A stretch of 54,502 bases of DNA, taken from assembly GCF_901687125.1 (NCBI RefSeq), contig NZ_CABFJY010000009.1, positions 1 through 54,502 of the forward strand, written 5' to 3'. The notes under the pieces were generated by a model. That model searched no databases. It saw only the letters and a list, made by a program, of their open reading frames with translations, and had not been told where the DNA came from. This document shows positions 9,154 through 18,787 of the stretch, one piece after another (the stretch's first letter is position 1; every line of letters starts with the position of its first letter). The position numbers were made by a program, and so were the translations under genes. Source of the DNA: Actinobacillus vicugnae (GTDB lineage: Bacteria; Pseudomonadota; Gammaproteobacteria; Enterobacterales; Pasteurellaceae).

Positions 9154-11352
9154 ATGGATTTTTCTTTATTATTAGATGGTTTAAACGATAAACAGCGAGA
9201 GGCTGTCGCTGCGCCGTTGGGCAATTATTTAGTTTTAGCAGGGGCTGGTTCGGGTAAAACTCGGGTGCTTACTCACCGTATCGCATGGCTAATTGGTGTG
9301 GAAAATGTGCCTGAATCAAATATTTTAGCGGTAACCTTTACCAATAAGGCTGCTGCTGAAATGCGCCATCGTATTGAACATACACTTTCTTCAAGCAGTA
9401 ATCAGCGCTTATTTGGTATGTGGGTTGGCACCTTCCATAGCATTGCAAACCGCCTGTTACGCTCACACTATTTGGATGCCAACCTGCCACAAGATTTCCA
9501 AATTATGGATAGCGAAGATCAACAGCGTTTGCTTAAACGTTTATTAAAGCTACACAATATTGATGAAAAACATTTTCCGCCTAAACACGTGGCGTGGTAT
9601 ATCAGCGCCCAAAAAGACAAAGGTAAACGCCCGAAAGATATTGATCATCACAACGATCCAAACGAGAAAAAATTGGTACAAATCTACCAAATTTATCAAG
9701 AGGCATGCGACCGTGCTGGCTTGCTTGATTTTGCTGAATTATTGATTCGTGCTTATGAACTCTTCCGTGATAAACCGCCTATTTTGCAACGTTATCAACA
9801 ACGTTTTCAGCAAATTCTGATTGATGAGTTCCAAGACACCAATAATATTCAGTACGACCTAATTCGCTTACTTGCTGGCGAGACTGGTAATGTAATGATT
9901 GTTGGGGATGACGACCAATCAATTTACGGCTGGCGTGGCGCACAAGTAGAAAATATTCAACGCTTTTTAAATGACTACCGTAAAGCGGAAACCATTCGTC
10001 TTGAACAAAATTACCGCTCCACAGGGCATATTCTTGCCACCGCCAACGAGTTGATCTCCAATAACGAAGATCGCTTAGGTAAGAATTTATGGACTGATCA
10101 AGGTGATGGCGATCCTGTTGAAATTTATTGTGCTTTTAATGAATTAGATGAAGCCCGTTTTGTTGCATCGCAAATCAAGCAATGGAAAGAAGACGAAGGC
10201 AGTTTAAACGAATGTGCAGTGTTATATCGTAGCAACAGCCAATCTCGTGTGATTGAAGAGGCTCTGATTCAGGCGAATATTCCATACCGTATTTATGGCG
10301 GTATGCGCTTCTTCGAACGCCAAGAGATTAAAGATGCGCTAGCTTATTTGCGTTTGATCGCTAATCGCCAAGACGATGCTGCTTTTGAACGTGTCATAAA
10401 TACGCCTCCGAGAGGGATTGGCGAACGTACGCTTGACACCATTCGTCAAATTACTCGCAACCGCCAAATTACCTTATGGCAAGCAATTCAAGTGGCGGTA
10501 CAAGAAGAACAACTTTCAGGCAGAGCCGCTTCAGCGTTGCTACGTTTTGTCGAATTAATTAATGCGCTTGAGCAAGAAACCGAGCAAATGCCACTGTTTG
10601 AGCAAACCGATTTTGTGATTAAAAAATCAGGCTTATACGAAATGTATCAGCAAGAAAAAGGTGAAAAAGGCGAAGTGCGTATCGAAAACTTGGAAGAGCT
10701 CGTCACCGCAACCAAACAATTTAGTAAGCCTGATGAAGCTGAAGAAATGTCAGATCTCACCGCATTTTTAACCCATGCTTCATTAGAGGCAGGCGAAGCT
10801 CAAGCCTCTCCGCATCAAGATTATGTGGAATTAATGACGCTACATTCGGCAAAAGGCTTAGAGTTCCCCCGTGTATTTATGGTAGGCGTAGAAGAAGGTA
10901 TTTTCCCAAGCGGCATGAGTTTTGATGAAGGCAGATTGCAAGAAGAACGCCGTTTAGCTTACGTTGGTATTACTCGTGCGAAGAAAAAACTCACGATCAG
11001 CTACGCTGAATTACGCCGCTTATACGGTAAGGAAGAGCGCCATATTGCTTCTCGTTTTATTGCGGAATTGCCAGAACAGCATATTCGAGAAGTACGCTTA
11101 AGAGGCAGTATTAATCGAGCGGCAAATTTTGCGCAAATGACACCTTTTGCAAAAAATCCGCCAAAAACGACCGCTTCTTGCTTAGAAGACAGTAGCTGGA
11201 AAATGGGGCAAAAAGTTCAGCATGCTAAATTTGGGCAAGGCACCATTATTAATGTGGAAGGCAGTGGCGAAGCAACCCGATTGCAAATCGCCTTTGCGGG
11301 CAACGGCATCAAGTGGTTGATTGCGAAAATGGCAAACCTCGAAAAACTGTAA
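9154..11352 (+). CDS. uvrD: DNA helicase II UvrD
   Basis: ATP-dependent 3'-5' superfamily 1 helicase of nucleotide excision repair and mismatch repair. The N terminus (MDFSLLLDGLNDKQREAVAAP) matches UvrD proteins closely. Walker A is AGAGSGKT at residues 29-36, the Walker B/motif II is DEFQDTN near 223, and QSIYGWRGA and the motif VI-like VGITRAKK follow. The C-terminal segment KVQHAKFGQGTI is the conserved UvrD/PcrA Tudor-like tail. Length 732 is normal. The gene stands alone, with its own promoter and a bidirectional terminator shared with map. Confidence 0.97.
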   Translation: MDFSLLLDGLNDKQREAVAAPLGNYLVLAGAGSGKTRVLTHRIAWLIGVENVPESNILAVTFTNKAAAEMRHRIEHTLSSSSNQRLFGMWVGTFHSIANRLLRSHYLDANLPQDFQIMDSEDQQRLLKRLLKLHNIDEKHFPPKHVAWYISAQKDKGKRPKDIDHHNDPNEKKLVQIYQIYQEACDRAGLLDFAELLIRAYELFRDKPPILQRYQQRFQQILIDEFQDTNNIQYDLIRLLAGETGNVMIVGDDDQSIYGWRGAQVENIQRFLNDYRKAETIRLEQNYRSTGHILATANELISNNEDRLGKNLWTDQGDGDPVEIYCAFNELDEARFVASQIKQWKEDEGSLNECAVLYRSNSQSRVIEEALIQANIPYRIYGGMRFFERQEIKDALAYLRLIANRQDDAAFERVINTPPRGIGERTLDTIRQITRNRQITLWQAIQVAVQEEQLSGRAASALLRFVELINALEQETEQMPLFEQTDFVIKKSGLYEMYQQEKGEKGEVRIENLEELVTATKQFSKPDEAEEMSDLTAFLTHASLEAGEAQASPHQDYVELMTLHSAKGLEFPRVFMVGVEEGIFPSGMSFDEGRLQEERRLAYVGITRAKKKLTISYAELRRLYGKEERHIASRFIAELPEQHIREVRLRGSINRAANFAQMTPFAKNPPKTTASCLEDSSWKMGQKVQHAKFGQGTIINVEGSGEATRLQIAFAGNGIKWLIAKMANLEKL

Positions 11353-11361
11353 ATAGCGCAC

Positions 11362-11404
11362 AAAAAAATCCGTCGCAAGTAATTAACCTGCGGCGGATTT
11401 TTAT
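11362..11404. terminator. Bidirectional terminator between uvrD and map
   Basis: An inverted repeat, AATCCGTCGCA with TGCGGCGGATT, has an A-run on the left and a T-run on the right, so it can end transcripts from both convergent genes. Confidence 0.85.
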
Positions 11405-11413
11405 TTAGCTTGC

Positions 11414-12220
11414 TTAAGCGTTTTTCATAATACGAGTAATTCTGCCTTCAGCAATTTCTTCATCACGAATGGTCATCACTTCACAACCGTCTTTAGTCAC
11501 CACGATTTGGTGCTCAAACTGTGCTGAATGGCTACGGTCTTTAGTTTTTACCGTCCAACCGTCTGGCATATTGCGGATCTCTTTTTTCCCCGCATTTACC
11601 ATCGGCTCAATCGTAAACACCATACCTTCTTGTAGCACCACCCCACCGTCATCTGAGTTATAATGAAGCACTTGTGGATCGCAGTGGAATTCAGTCCCGA
11701 TACCGTGACCACAGTATTCACGCACCACCGAGAACCCTTGTTTCTCAACATATTGCTGAATATTTTTACCAATTTCTTTTAAGCGAATACCTGGTTTTAC
11801 CGTGCGTAAACCAATATAAAGCGATTCTAACGTTATCTCGATCAAACGTTTATCACGAATGCTTGGCTCGCCCACTACATACATTTTTGAGTTATCGCCA
11901 TAGTAACCATCTTTAATTACTGTAACATCAATATTTAAAATATCGCCTTTTTTCAGTTTACGATCTGCACTTGGAATGCCGTGGCACACCACTTCGTTTA
12001 ACGAAATACAAGTGGCATTCGGAAAACCGTGATAGTTTAAACAAGCAGGAATTGCCTGCTGTTCATTCACAATATATTCATGACAAATACGATCTAATTC
12101 GGCGGTGGTTACCCCCTCTTTTACATAAGGTTCAATCATCACCAATACATCAGAGGCTAATTTACAAGCGACACGTAATTTCTCAATTTCTGCTTCAGTT
12201 CTTAATGGAATCTTGCTCAT
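11414..12220 (-). CDS. map: Methionine aminopeptidase, type I
   Basis: Removes the initiator methionine from nascent proteins in the cytoplasm. The five metal ligands of the family are in place: D98 and D109 (NIDVTVIKDGYYGD), H172 (CGHGIGTEFH), E205 (FTIEPMV) and E236 (QFEHQ), with the active-site H80. Length 268 is typical of the type Ia enzyme. The gene is on its own, separated from yhhQ by a strong hairpin at 12290-12320; rpsB, its neighbour in some bacteria, is not here. Confidence 0.96.
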   Translation of the reverse strand: MSKIPLRTEAEIEKLRVACKLASDVLVMIEPYVKEGVTTAELDRICHEYIVNEQQAIPACLNYHGFPNATCISLNEVVCHGIPSADRKLKKGDILNIDVTVIKDGYYGDNSKMYVVGEPSIRDKRLIEITLESLYIGLRTVKPGIRLKEIGKNIQQYVEKQGFSVVREYCGHGIGTEFHCDPQVLHYNSDDGGVVLQEGMVFTIEPMVNAGKKEIRNMPDGWTVKTKDRSHSAQFEHQIVVTKDGCEVMTIRDEEIAEGRITRIMKNA

Positions 12221-12289
12221 GCTGTTCTCTCTTATTTATTTAAGCGGTTAAATTTCTCAATTTTCTTGCAAATACGCAGAAAAAAGTGA

Positions 12290-12320
12290 GGGGATTATAC
12301 CTTTTTTCGGCATAATCCCC
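12290..12320 (-). terminator. Hairpin between yhhQ and map
   Basis: On the minus strand a 12 bp stem (GGGGATTATGCC with GGTATAATCCCC) follows the yhhQ stop codon and precedes a short T-rich stretch. It probably ends the yhhQ transcript. Confidence 0.7.
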
Positions 12321-12326
12321 AAACGA

Positions 12327-12992
12327 CTATTTCAGCTTAAATTTTTTCACCAAGAAATTGAGCAATACACCATACAGCGGTAAAAACAGTAATAAGCTGA
12401 CAAACAACTTAAACGCATAATCTACCGTACCAATGGTAAACCAATGCTCTGCCATATATGCATCATCACTTTTATAAAACGCCACTGCAAAGAAAGCGAA
12501 GGTATCAATCAGTGTACCAAAAATGGTTGAGCACATTGGCGCAAGCCACCAAGTTTTGCCCTGACGTAAGCGATTAAATACCACAATATCCAGCAATTGC
12601 CCCACCACATAAGCACAAAAACTCGCCAATGCGATACGGAATACAAACAGATTAAACTCGTTTAATGCGCTAAAACCTTGGAATTGCGTTTCAAAAAACA
12701 GCACCGAAATCACATAACTAATCAGCAAAGCAGGTAACATTCCGACAAAAATAATTTTGCGCGCAAGGTTTGCTCCAAATACTCGAACCGTTAAATCCGT
12801 TGCTAAAAACACAAATGGAAAAGTGAAAGTTCCCCAAGTGGTTGGGATCACAATATCGCTAAACGGAATTTTTACCTCAAACGTAATCCGCACCAAATAG
12901 TTACTGATTGCGATAATAAAGATATGAAAAAGGGAAAGTAAGATTAGAGAACGACGCTTTTGGGCATCTGAAAAATCAATTTGAAAGTTCAT
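12327..12992 (-). CDS. yhhQ: Queuosine precursor (preQ0) transporter YhhQ
   Basis: Inner-membrane protein of the COG1738 family, which imports 7-cyano-7-deazaguanine for queuosine tRNA modification. The sequence follows E. coli YhhQ closely (SNYLVR, TTWGTFTFPFVFLATDLTVRVFG, FNRLRQGKTWWLAP, AEHW). About six hydrophobic segments are visible in 221 residues. The start at 12992 is chosen because it follows AAGGAAC and matches the family N terminus; the frame is open 32 codons further upstream but that stretch is leader sequence. The leader carries a hairpin with a U-tract (separate entry), suggesting control of expression. Confidence 0.93.
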   Translation of the reverse strand: MNFQIDFSDAQKRRSLILLSLFHIFIIAISNYLVRITFEVKIPFSDIVIPTTWGTFTFPFVFLATDLTVRVFGANLARKIIFVGMLPALLISYVISVLFFETQFQGFSALNEFNLFVFRIALASFCAYVVGQLLDIVVFNRLRQGKTWWLAPMCSTIFGTLIDTFAFFAVAFYKSDDAYMAEHWFTIGTVDYAFKLFVSLLLFLPLYGVLLNFLVKKFKLK

Positions 12993-13012
12993 ATTGTTCC
13001 TTTTTAAAAAAT

Positions 13013-13038
13013 AAAAAAACCGAGGTAAGGGAACTCGG
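13013..13038 (-). promoter_or_regulatory. Candidate attenuator hairpin in the yhhQ leader
   Basis: On the minus strand CCGAG-TTCCCTTAC-CTCGG is followed directly by seven T, an A and six T. It lies between the yhhQ promoter (13060-13088) and start codon. Loop bases GTTCC can pair with GGAAC in the yhhQ ribosome binding site at 12996-13000, which would form a pseudoknot hiding it. YhhQ genes are known preQ1 riboswitch targets in some bacteria, but this RNA lacks the A-rich tail of the preQ1-I class, so I call it only a candidate regulator. Confidence 0.5.
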
Positions 13039-13059
13039 CAACCAATTTTGAGGGGCGAG

Positions 13060-13088
13060 ATAATACGCAAAGCGGTCTCAATTTGCAA
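13060..13088 (-). promoter_or_regulatory. yhhQ promoter
   Basis: On the minus strand TTGCAA (13088-13083), a 17-base spacer and TATTAT (13065-13060) form a near-consensus sigma-70 promoter just past the end of hisIE. It gives yhhQ its own transcript with a leader of about 60 bases. Confidence 0.6.
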
Positions 13089-13114
13089 ATTTTTTACAAA
13101 ATTAGACCGCTTGT
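13068..13114. repeat. Inverted pair of uptake signal sequences after hisIE
   Basis: AAGCGGTCT...AGACCGCTT cores face each other around an AT-rich centre, just past the hisIE stop. Such pairs form a hairpin and commonly serve as terminators in this family; the right-hand copy is the Apl-type core ACAAGCGGT on the minus strand. Confidence 0.75.
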
Positions 13115-13123
13115 ATCTTAATC

Positions 13124-13765
13124 TTACTTATTTGAGCCTTCAGGATGCAAACCTATGCCCTGATGACGCTCTTTTAATTTAGCAATCACATCGCCCCATT
13201 CAAGGTTCATCGAATGCAATAACACGGTTAAGTGGTAAGCAAGGTCAGCTGCTTCAGATACCACTTCTTCTTTATCTTGCAACACCGCTGCCAATGCGGT
13301 TTCAACCCCTTCTTCACCCACTTTCTGCGCAATTTTCTTCACGCCTTTGGCATACAGTTTAGCGGTGTAAGAACTTTCAGGATCGACATATTTACGCTCT
13401 GCAAGCACTTGCTCCAGTTTGGCAAACCACGTCCAATCCCCTTCTGATTGACTTTCAAATTGGTGGAAACAGCTCCCTTCCCCCGTATGGCAAGTCGGAC
13501 CGATTGGATTCACTAAAATCAATAACGTATCATTATCACAATCCAAGCTCATATCCACTACATTTAAAAAATGCCCCGAAGTTTCTCCCTTCGTCCATAG
13601 GCGTTGCTTAGTGCGAGAGTAGAATGTAACGACCTTTTCAGTGAGAGTTTTTTCCAATGCCTCCTCGTTCATATAGCCCAACATCAGCACTTCGCAAGTT
13701 TTCGCATTTTGCACGATAACAGGAAGTAGGTTGTTTACTTTTTGCCAGTTGATTTTATTTTGCAT
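13124..13765 (-). CDS. hisIE: Bifunctional phosphoribosyl-AMP cyclohydrolase / phosphoribosyl-ATP pyrophosphohydrolase
   Basis: Catalyses steps 2 and 3 of histidine biosynthesis. Residues 1 to about 115 are the HisI cyclohydrolase domain ([37 protein letters not shown] with metal-binding His and Cys). Residues about 120-205 are the HisE pyrophosphohydrolase domain ([21 protein letters not shown]). Length 213 is normal. It is the last gene of the his operon, separated from hisF by a palindromic repeat. Confidence 0.97.
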   Translation of the reverse strand: MQNKINWQKVNNLLPVIVQNAKTCEVLMLGYMNEEALEKTLTEKVVTFYSRTKQRLWTKGETSGHFLNVVDMSLDCDNDTLLILVNPIGPTCHTGEGSCFHQFESQSEGDWTWFAKLEQVLAERKYVDPESSYTAKLYAKGVKKIAQKVGEEGVETALAAVLQDKEEVVSEAADLAYHLTVLLHSMNLEWGDVIAKLKERHQGIGLHPEGSNK

Positions 13766-13785
13766 AGGTTTTCCTTTTTGTTTTT

Positions 13786-13874
13786 AAATCTCCCCTAAAT
13801 CCCCTCTTTACAAAAGAGGGGACTGTTAATCTTGCTCCCCCTCTTTGATAAAGAGGGGGCTGGGGGGGAGATTT
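13786..13874. repeat. 89-bp palindromic repeat between hisF and hisIE
   Basis: Outer inverted repeats AAATCTCCCC / GGGGAGATTT enclose two hairpins, CCCCTCTTT...AAAGAGGGG and CCCCCTCTTT...AAAGAGGGGG. The structure and the run of pyrimidine/purine blocks fit a small non-coding MITE-like element. It fills nearly all of the gap between hisF and hisIE. Confidence 0.75.
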
Positions 13875-13879
13875 TATAT

Positions 13880-15393
<1,514 letters not shown>

Positions 15394-15428
15394 TTATTTT
15401 GTATTTATAAAATTTAACTTCAAACTAG

Positions 15429-16136
15429 TTAAGATATATTTAAACCTACTGAATATATAATCCCTAATAATCCTAGTCCAAAAATATCAAATATCGCATG
15501 AGCAATAAAAAAAGGTACAAGAGATGAAATCTTTTTGCGGAAAAATAAAAATACAATACCTAAAGTAACAATCGTTAATGCTCCCGCCCAACCTTGATAG
15601 GTATGAAAAATAAATCTAACTAAAATACTATATCCTATTGCATATGGCATATATTTTGGTTTCGTTGCAAAGACTAATCCCATAAAAAAAATCTCTTCAT
15701 AGAAACCATTAGCTAAACAAGTGATTAATAATATTAGATTATATTTAGGAGAATAACTTTCTCCTGAATAAATATTAGCATAATGTTCAGGGAAAATAAT
15801 ATAATGTATATATTGATAAATATCCGCAACCAAGCCTGCACTACACACTAGTAGAAATATAGTAGGTAAAGTCCGTCTATTTATTTTAAAATTAAGTACA
15901 TTAAAATCAAACTTCCTAAAAGTTAGATATATCCAAGCCACAAAAAGCGATAATAATATCTGTATAAGCGCATTATAGTTCGCTAGATCATTAAATATTA
16001 GCTTATCAAAAGAAACACCTTTATACTGCGTTTCAAAAAACATCGCCAATGAATAATATATTGGAGCACCAAAAAAGATGATTGATAATATAATAATATC
16101 AATAAATTCCAATGTGGTTATTTTAGATTTTTTCAT
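15429..16136 (-). CDS. CPBP-family intramembrane protein inserted in the his operon
   Basis: A 235-residue protein with about six to eight hydrophobic segments. The CPBP (Abi/CAAX-protease-like) signature is readable: E147-E148 in NGFYEEIFFMGL, H178 in RFIFHTYQGWAGAL and H213 in FFIAHAIFDIFG. The usual EExxxR motif has Met152 where Arg is expected, so proteolytic activity is uncertain. CPBP proteins include prenyl-protein proteases and bacteriocin-immunity proteins; the role here is unknown. The gene is visibly more AT-rich than its his neighbours, has a good AGGAG site, and follows a terminator-like hairpin, all suggesting acquisition into the operon. Confidence 0.8.
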   Translation of the reverse strand: MKKSKITTLEFIDIIILSIIFFGAPIYYSLAMFFETQYKGVSFDKLIFNDLANYNALIQILLSLFVAWIYLTFRKFDFNVLNFKINRRTLPTIFLLVCSAGLVADIYQYIHYIIFPEHYANIYSGESYSPKYNLILLITCLANGFYEEIFFMGLVFATKPKYMPYAIGYSILVRFIFHTYQGWAGALTIVTLGIVFLFFRKKISSLVPFFIAHAIFDIFGLGLLGIIYSVGLNIS

Positions 16137-16165
16137 ATGTTCTCCTTTTAATCTAAATTTAATTT

Positions 16166-16203
16166 AAAAATAAAAGACTATTTTTTTATTTTTATAAATA
16201 GCC
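16166..16203 (-). terminator. Terminator-like hairpin inside the his operon, after hisH
   Basis: On the minus strand GGCTATTT...AAATAGTC (8 bp with one wobble) is followed by TTTTATTTTT. It lies between hisH and the CPBP gene and could reduce transcription of hisA, hisF and hisIE. Confidence 0.5.
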
Positions 16204-16214
16204 TCAAGTATTAA

Positions 16215-16237
16215 GTTTAACACAAACATTGTTAAAC
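16215..16237. repeat. Perfect short palindrome after hisH
   Basis: GTTTAACA-CAAACAT-TGTTAAAC, an 8 bp perfect stem just past the hisH stop codon. It could be a mRNA 3'-end stabiliser or protein-binding site; nothing further is visible. Confidence 0.5.
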
Positions 16238-16244
16238 CCTATTA

Positions 16245-16838
16245 TCAAATTTTATCAACAAAGTTCTTCAACAATAATGCCCCATTTTTGCCAGAACGCT
16301 CTGGGTGGAACTGCACACCGTAGAAATTTTTGGATTGAATACTAGCAGAAAACAGCTCGCCATAATCGCAAGTGGCGATAGTATTTTCATTCGGCAGCAC
16401 CGCATAACTATGCACAAAATAGAAATGTCCGCCCTGTTCAATGCCGTGAAAAAGCGGGTGATCCGCTTGATAATTGACCCGATTCCAGCCCATATGCGGT
16501 AACGGCAAGCCGTGATTTGGCAAGAGTTCCGTTTTTCCACTCATTAGGTTTAACGTTGGCACATTGCCCTCTGCGGAAAATTCGGTCATTAACTGCATAC
16601 CCAAACAAATGCCGAGCATTGGTTGCGTGGCATTTTGGATTGTTTCAATCAAATTGCGATCTTGCAAAATCTTCATTGCAGCTTGAGCCGTCCCCACACC
16701 CGGGAGCAACAACTTATCTGCGGACTGGATTTTCGCTAAATCACGACTAATTTCCGCCTGAATATTCAGACGGTCGAATGCAAATTTTACAGATGACAGG
16801 TTTGCACAGCCTGTGTCGATGATGGTGAGGTTTCGCAT
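16245..16838 (-). CDS. hisH: Imidazole glycerol phosphate synthase, glutaminase subunit
   Basis: Class I glutamine amidotransferase that supplies ammonia to HisF. The catalytic triad is C78 (GICLGMQ), H178 and E180 (QFHPERSG). The oxyanion strand PGVGT is at about 46-50. Length 197 is normal. The start codon overlaps the stop of the inserted HEPN-like gene by one base, so hisH translation is probably coupled to that gene instead of to hisB. Confidence 0.96.
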   Translation of the reverse strand: MRNLTIIDTGCANLSSVKFAFDRLNIQAEISRDLAKIQSADKLLLPGVGTAQAAMKILQDRNLIETIQNATQPMLGICLGMQLMTEFSAEGNVPTLNLMSGKTELLPNHGLPLPHMGWNRVNYQADHPLFHGIEQGGHFYFVHSYAVLPNENTIATCDYGELFSASIQSKNFYGVQFHPERSGKNGALLLKNFVDKI

Positions 16839-17371
16839 TATTCTTCTCTTAGATTTAATTCTTTACAAATTTCAGATAAAAGCTCAGTCAATCTTTTTTC
16901 TTGACGTTCAATCATTTCGAATATATTAACTTGCATATGTAGACTATTGTCAGAAAAAGAATAGTATTCAAAATTATCTATTGATAATGAATGTCGAATA
17001 ATTCCATAGCCCTGGAATTTATCTTCTTTTTTAATATATTCAACAGAATGGGAAATGGCTTTATTTCTAACTTCTCTTATATCTTTTAATTTATCATCTT
17101 TATCGGGACTATATTTTTTATTTAATAAACATTGATATATAGCCTTAATTGCATCTTGTTGTAATTCAAGAATATTTAATATGCCATAAACATACACATA
17201 AGAAATATATTTACCCACCTTATTTTTATCACTTACTTTATATGAACACATTGCAGAGTATGTATCTCCAATAATATCCATAGCAGCTTGAAGTACAGAG
17301 GTATTTTTATTTGATTGATATTGTTCAGAAACAATATACTTTCTGATCGATTCATAAAATATGAGCAACAT
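16838..17371 (-). CDS. Unrecognised protein with a HEPN-like motif inserted in the his operon
   Basis: A 177-residue, probably all-helical, soluble protein that I do not recognise. R102-N103-x4-H108 (VRNKAISHSVEY) has the shape of the RX4-6H motif of HEPN ribonuclease domains, with the polar residue after Arg usual in active members; it follows a long helical stretch as expected for the fold. No partner antitoxin or nucleotidyltransferase is adjacent. The start at 17371 follows AAGGA. The gene is AT-rich relative to its his neighbours, and its stop overlaps hisH by one base. An APEA/HEPN-like or unrelated helical protein are both possible. Confidence 0.6.
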   Translation of the reverse strand: MLLIFYESIRKYIVSEQYQSNKNTSVLQAAMDIIGDTYSAMCSYKVSDKNKVGKYISYVYVYGILNILELQQDAIKAIYQCLLNKKYSPDKDDKLKDIREVRNKAISHSVEYIKKEDKFQGYGIIRHSLSIDNFEYYSFSDNSLHMQVNIFEMIERQEKRLTELLSEICKELNLREE

Positions 17372-17385
17372 AATTTTCCTTCTTT

Positions 17386-17429
17386 ACAAGCGGTCAAATT
17401 CCCCAAAAAATTTGCAAATTTCAACCGCT
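17386..17429. repeat. Inverted pair of uptake signal sequences
   Basis: ACAAGCGGTCAAATT faces AAATTTCAACCGCT around an AT-rich centre, upstream of the HEPN-like gene inside the his operon. It can form a hairpin in the transcript. Confidence 0.7.
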
Positions 17430-17440
17430 CTTTTCCAACG

Positions 17441-17526
17441 TGATTGTAGGGACGCCACGCTTGGCGTTCTATCAAAAACGGAGCATGATTTAAACGGATG
17501 CCATGCGTGGCGTCCCTCCCCATCAT
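17441..17526. repeat. Short inverted-repeat element, copy 1
   Basis: About 85 bases with near-perfect 15-base terminal inverted repeats, GTAGGGACGCCACGC at 17446-17460 and its complement at 17505-17519. The centre reads ATCAAAAACGGAGC...ATTTAAACGG. The same element recurs at about 51311-51396 with the same centre, so this is a dispersed family, probably a MITE-like non-coding element. It lies between hisB and the HEPN-like gene. Confidence 0.8.
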
Positions 17527-17548
17527 ATCATTTACACTTTGCCGAAAA

Positions 17549-18637
17549 TCACAACACCCCTTTACTACTCGGCAACTCATTCCCTTCAATCCGAATACAC
17601 TGTCTCAATGTTCTGCCGAACACTTTAAACAGGCTTTCGATTTTGTGGTGGTCGTTGTCGCCTTTGGCTTTGATGTGCAGGGTTGCCATTAGGGTGTAGG
17701 CGATAGATTGGAAGAAATGTTCGGTCAGTTCGGTGCTGAAATCGCCCACTTTTTCACGTTTGAAATCTGCTTTGAATTTGATAAACGGTCTGCCTGATAA
17801 ATCCATCGCACATTCCGCTTTGCATTCATCCATCGGTAAAACAAAGCCAAAACGAGCAATGCCTCGCTTGTCGCCAATCGCTTGTTTTAGCGCTGTGCCA
17901 AGGGCGAGAGCGGTGTCTTCTACGGTGTGATGTTCATCAATCCATAAATCGCCTTTGCAACTGACGTTCATTCGGAAACCGCCGTGCGTGGCGATTTGGT
18001 CGAGCATATGGTCGAAAAAGCCCACGCCTGTGCTGATTTGGTTTACCCCAGTTTCATCTAACCACACTTGTACCTTGATGTCGGTCTCTTTTGTTTTGCG
18101 AACCACTTCGGTATAGCGTGGCGTGCGGTTGCCGTAGTTGGTTACGCTTTCGCCTAATAATTTTTCCGCAATCAAATCCCAATTCATTTTTTCAGGGTGA
18201 TATTGAATCGCTCGAATACCGAGATTTTCCGCCAGTTGAACATCGGTGGCACGGTCGCCAATCACAAAGCTAGTGGCAGGGTCGAACAGTTCTCGGTCGA
18301 TATATTTTTGCAATAATTTGGTGTGCGGTTTACGACAATCGCAGCCCTCTTCGGGCTTGTGCGGGCAAATTAGCACCTCGTCAAACTCAATGCCTTGCGA
18401 GTTAAACAGTGCCATCATTGCGTTGTGCGGTTTGTCAAAATCCGCTTGTGGGAAGGAGGCTGTACCTAAGCCATCTTGATTGCTGACCATCACAAAGCGG
18501 TATTTGTTTTTAAGTTTCAGCAAGGCAGGAATCACATTCGGCTCAAATTTGAGCTTTTCAAGGCTGTCGATTTGGAAATCGGTTTTCGGTTCGTCAATTA
18601 ACGTACCGTCTCGGTCGATGAAAAGGGTTGGTTGCAT
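17549..18637 (-). CDS. hisB: Bifunctional histidinol-phosphatase / imidazoleglycerol-phosphate dehydratase
   Basis: Residues 1 to about 165 are a HAD-type histidinol-phosphate phosphatase ([26 protein letters not shown] with zinc-binding Cys and His). Residues about 170-362 are the dehydratase ([32 protein letters not shown] with metal-binding His). The start at 18637 follows AGGAG and matches the family N terminus [12 protein letters not shown]; the frame is open 12 codons further upstream but that part is repeat-derived. A RAYT element separates it from hisC. Confidence 0.96.
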   Translation of the reverse strand: MQPTLFIDRDGTLIDEPKTDFQIDSLEKLKFEPNVIPALLKLKNKYRFVMVSNQDGLGTASFPQADFDKPHNAMMALFNSQGIEFDEVLICPHKPEEGCDCRKPHTKLLQKYIDRELFDPATSFVIGDRATDVQLAENLGIRAIQYHPEKMNWDLIAEKLLGESVTNYGNRTPRYTEVVRKTKETDIKVQVWLDETGVNQISTGVGFFDHMLDQIATHGGFRMNVSCKGDLWIDEHHTVEDTALALGTALKQAIGDKRGIARFGFVLPMDECKAECAMDLSGRPFIKFKADFKREKVGDFSTELTEHFFQSIAYTLMATLHIKAKGDNDHHKIESLFKVFGRTLRQCIRIEGNELPSSKGVL

Positions 18638-18664
18638 TTTATTTCTCCTGTTATGTATAGCACA

Positions 18665-18786
18665 GTAACCCACACACGAGCCGTGTGTGGTTACTTGATC
18701 TGAGCCACTCTGTGGCTCACTATTATTTCTATATTACACAGCCTCAGAGAGGCTGAGCTTGATTAAGCTAGCACGGCTCGTGCTAG
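18665..18786. repeat. REP-like hairpin cluster downstream of the RAYT gene
   Basis: Four hairpins in 122 bases. 18665-18694 and 18768-18786 are type A, built on ACGAGCCGT (the second on the opposite strand) with different outer stems, CCACAC/GTGTGG and CTAGC/GCTAG. 18701-18719 and 18739-18755 are type B, AGCC..GGCT with three-base loops (TCT, AGA). AGCTTGATTAAGCT lies between the last two. The outer stems differ between copies but always pair. Confidence 0.85.
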
Positions 18787-18787
18787 G

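Noticed and set aside
12993-13060. Canonical preQ1-I riboswitch before yhhQ
   Set aside because: Stem and pyrimidine loop are suggestive, but the A-rich tail that forms the ligand pocket is a U-tract here.
16838-17371. Toxin-antitoxin pair from the HEPN-like gene and a neighbour
   Set aside because: The adjacent genes are hisH and, across a repeat, hisB; there is no MNT or other antitoxin candidate.
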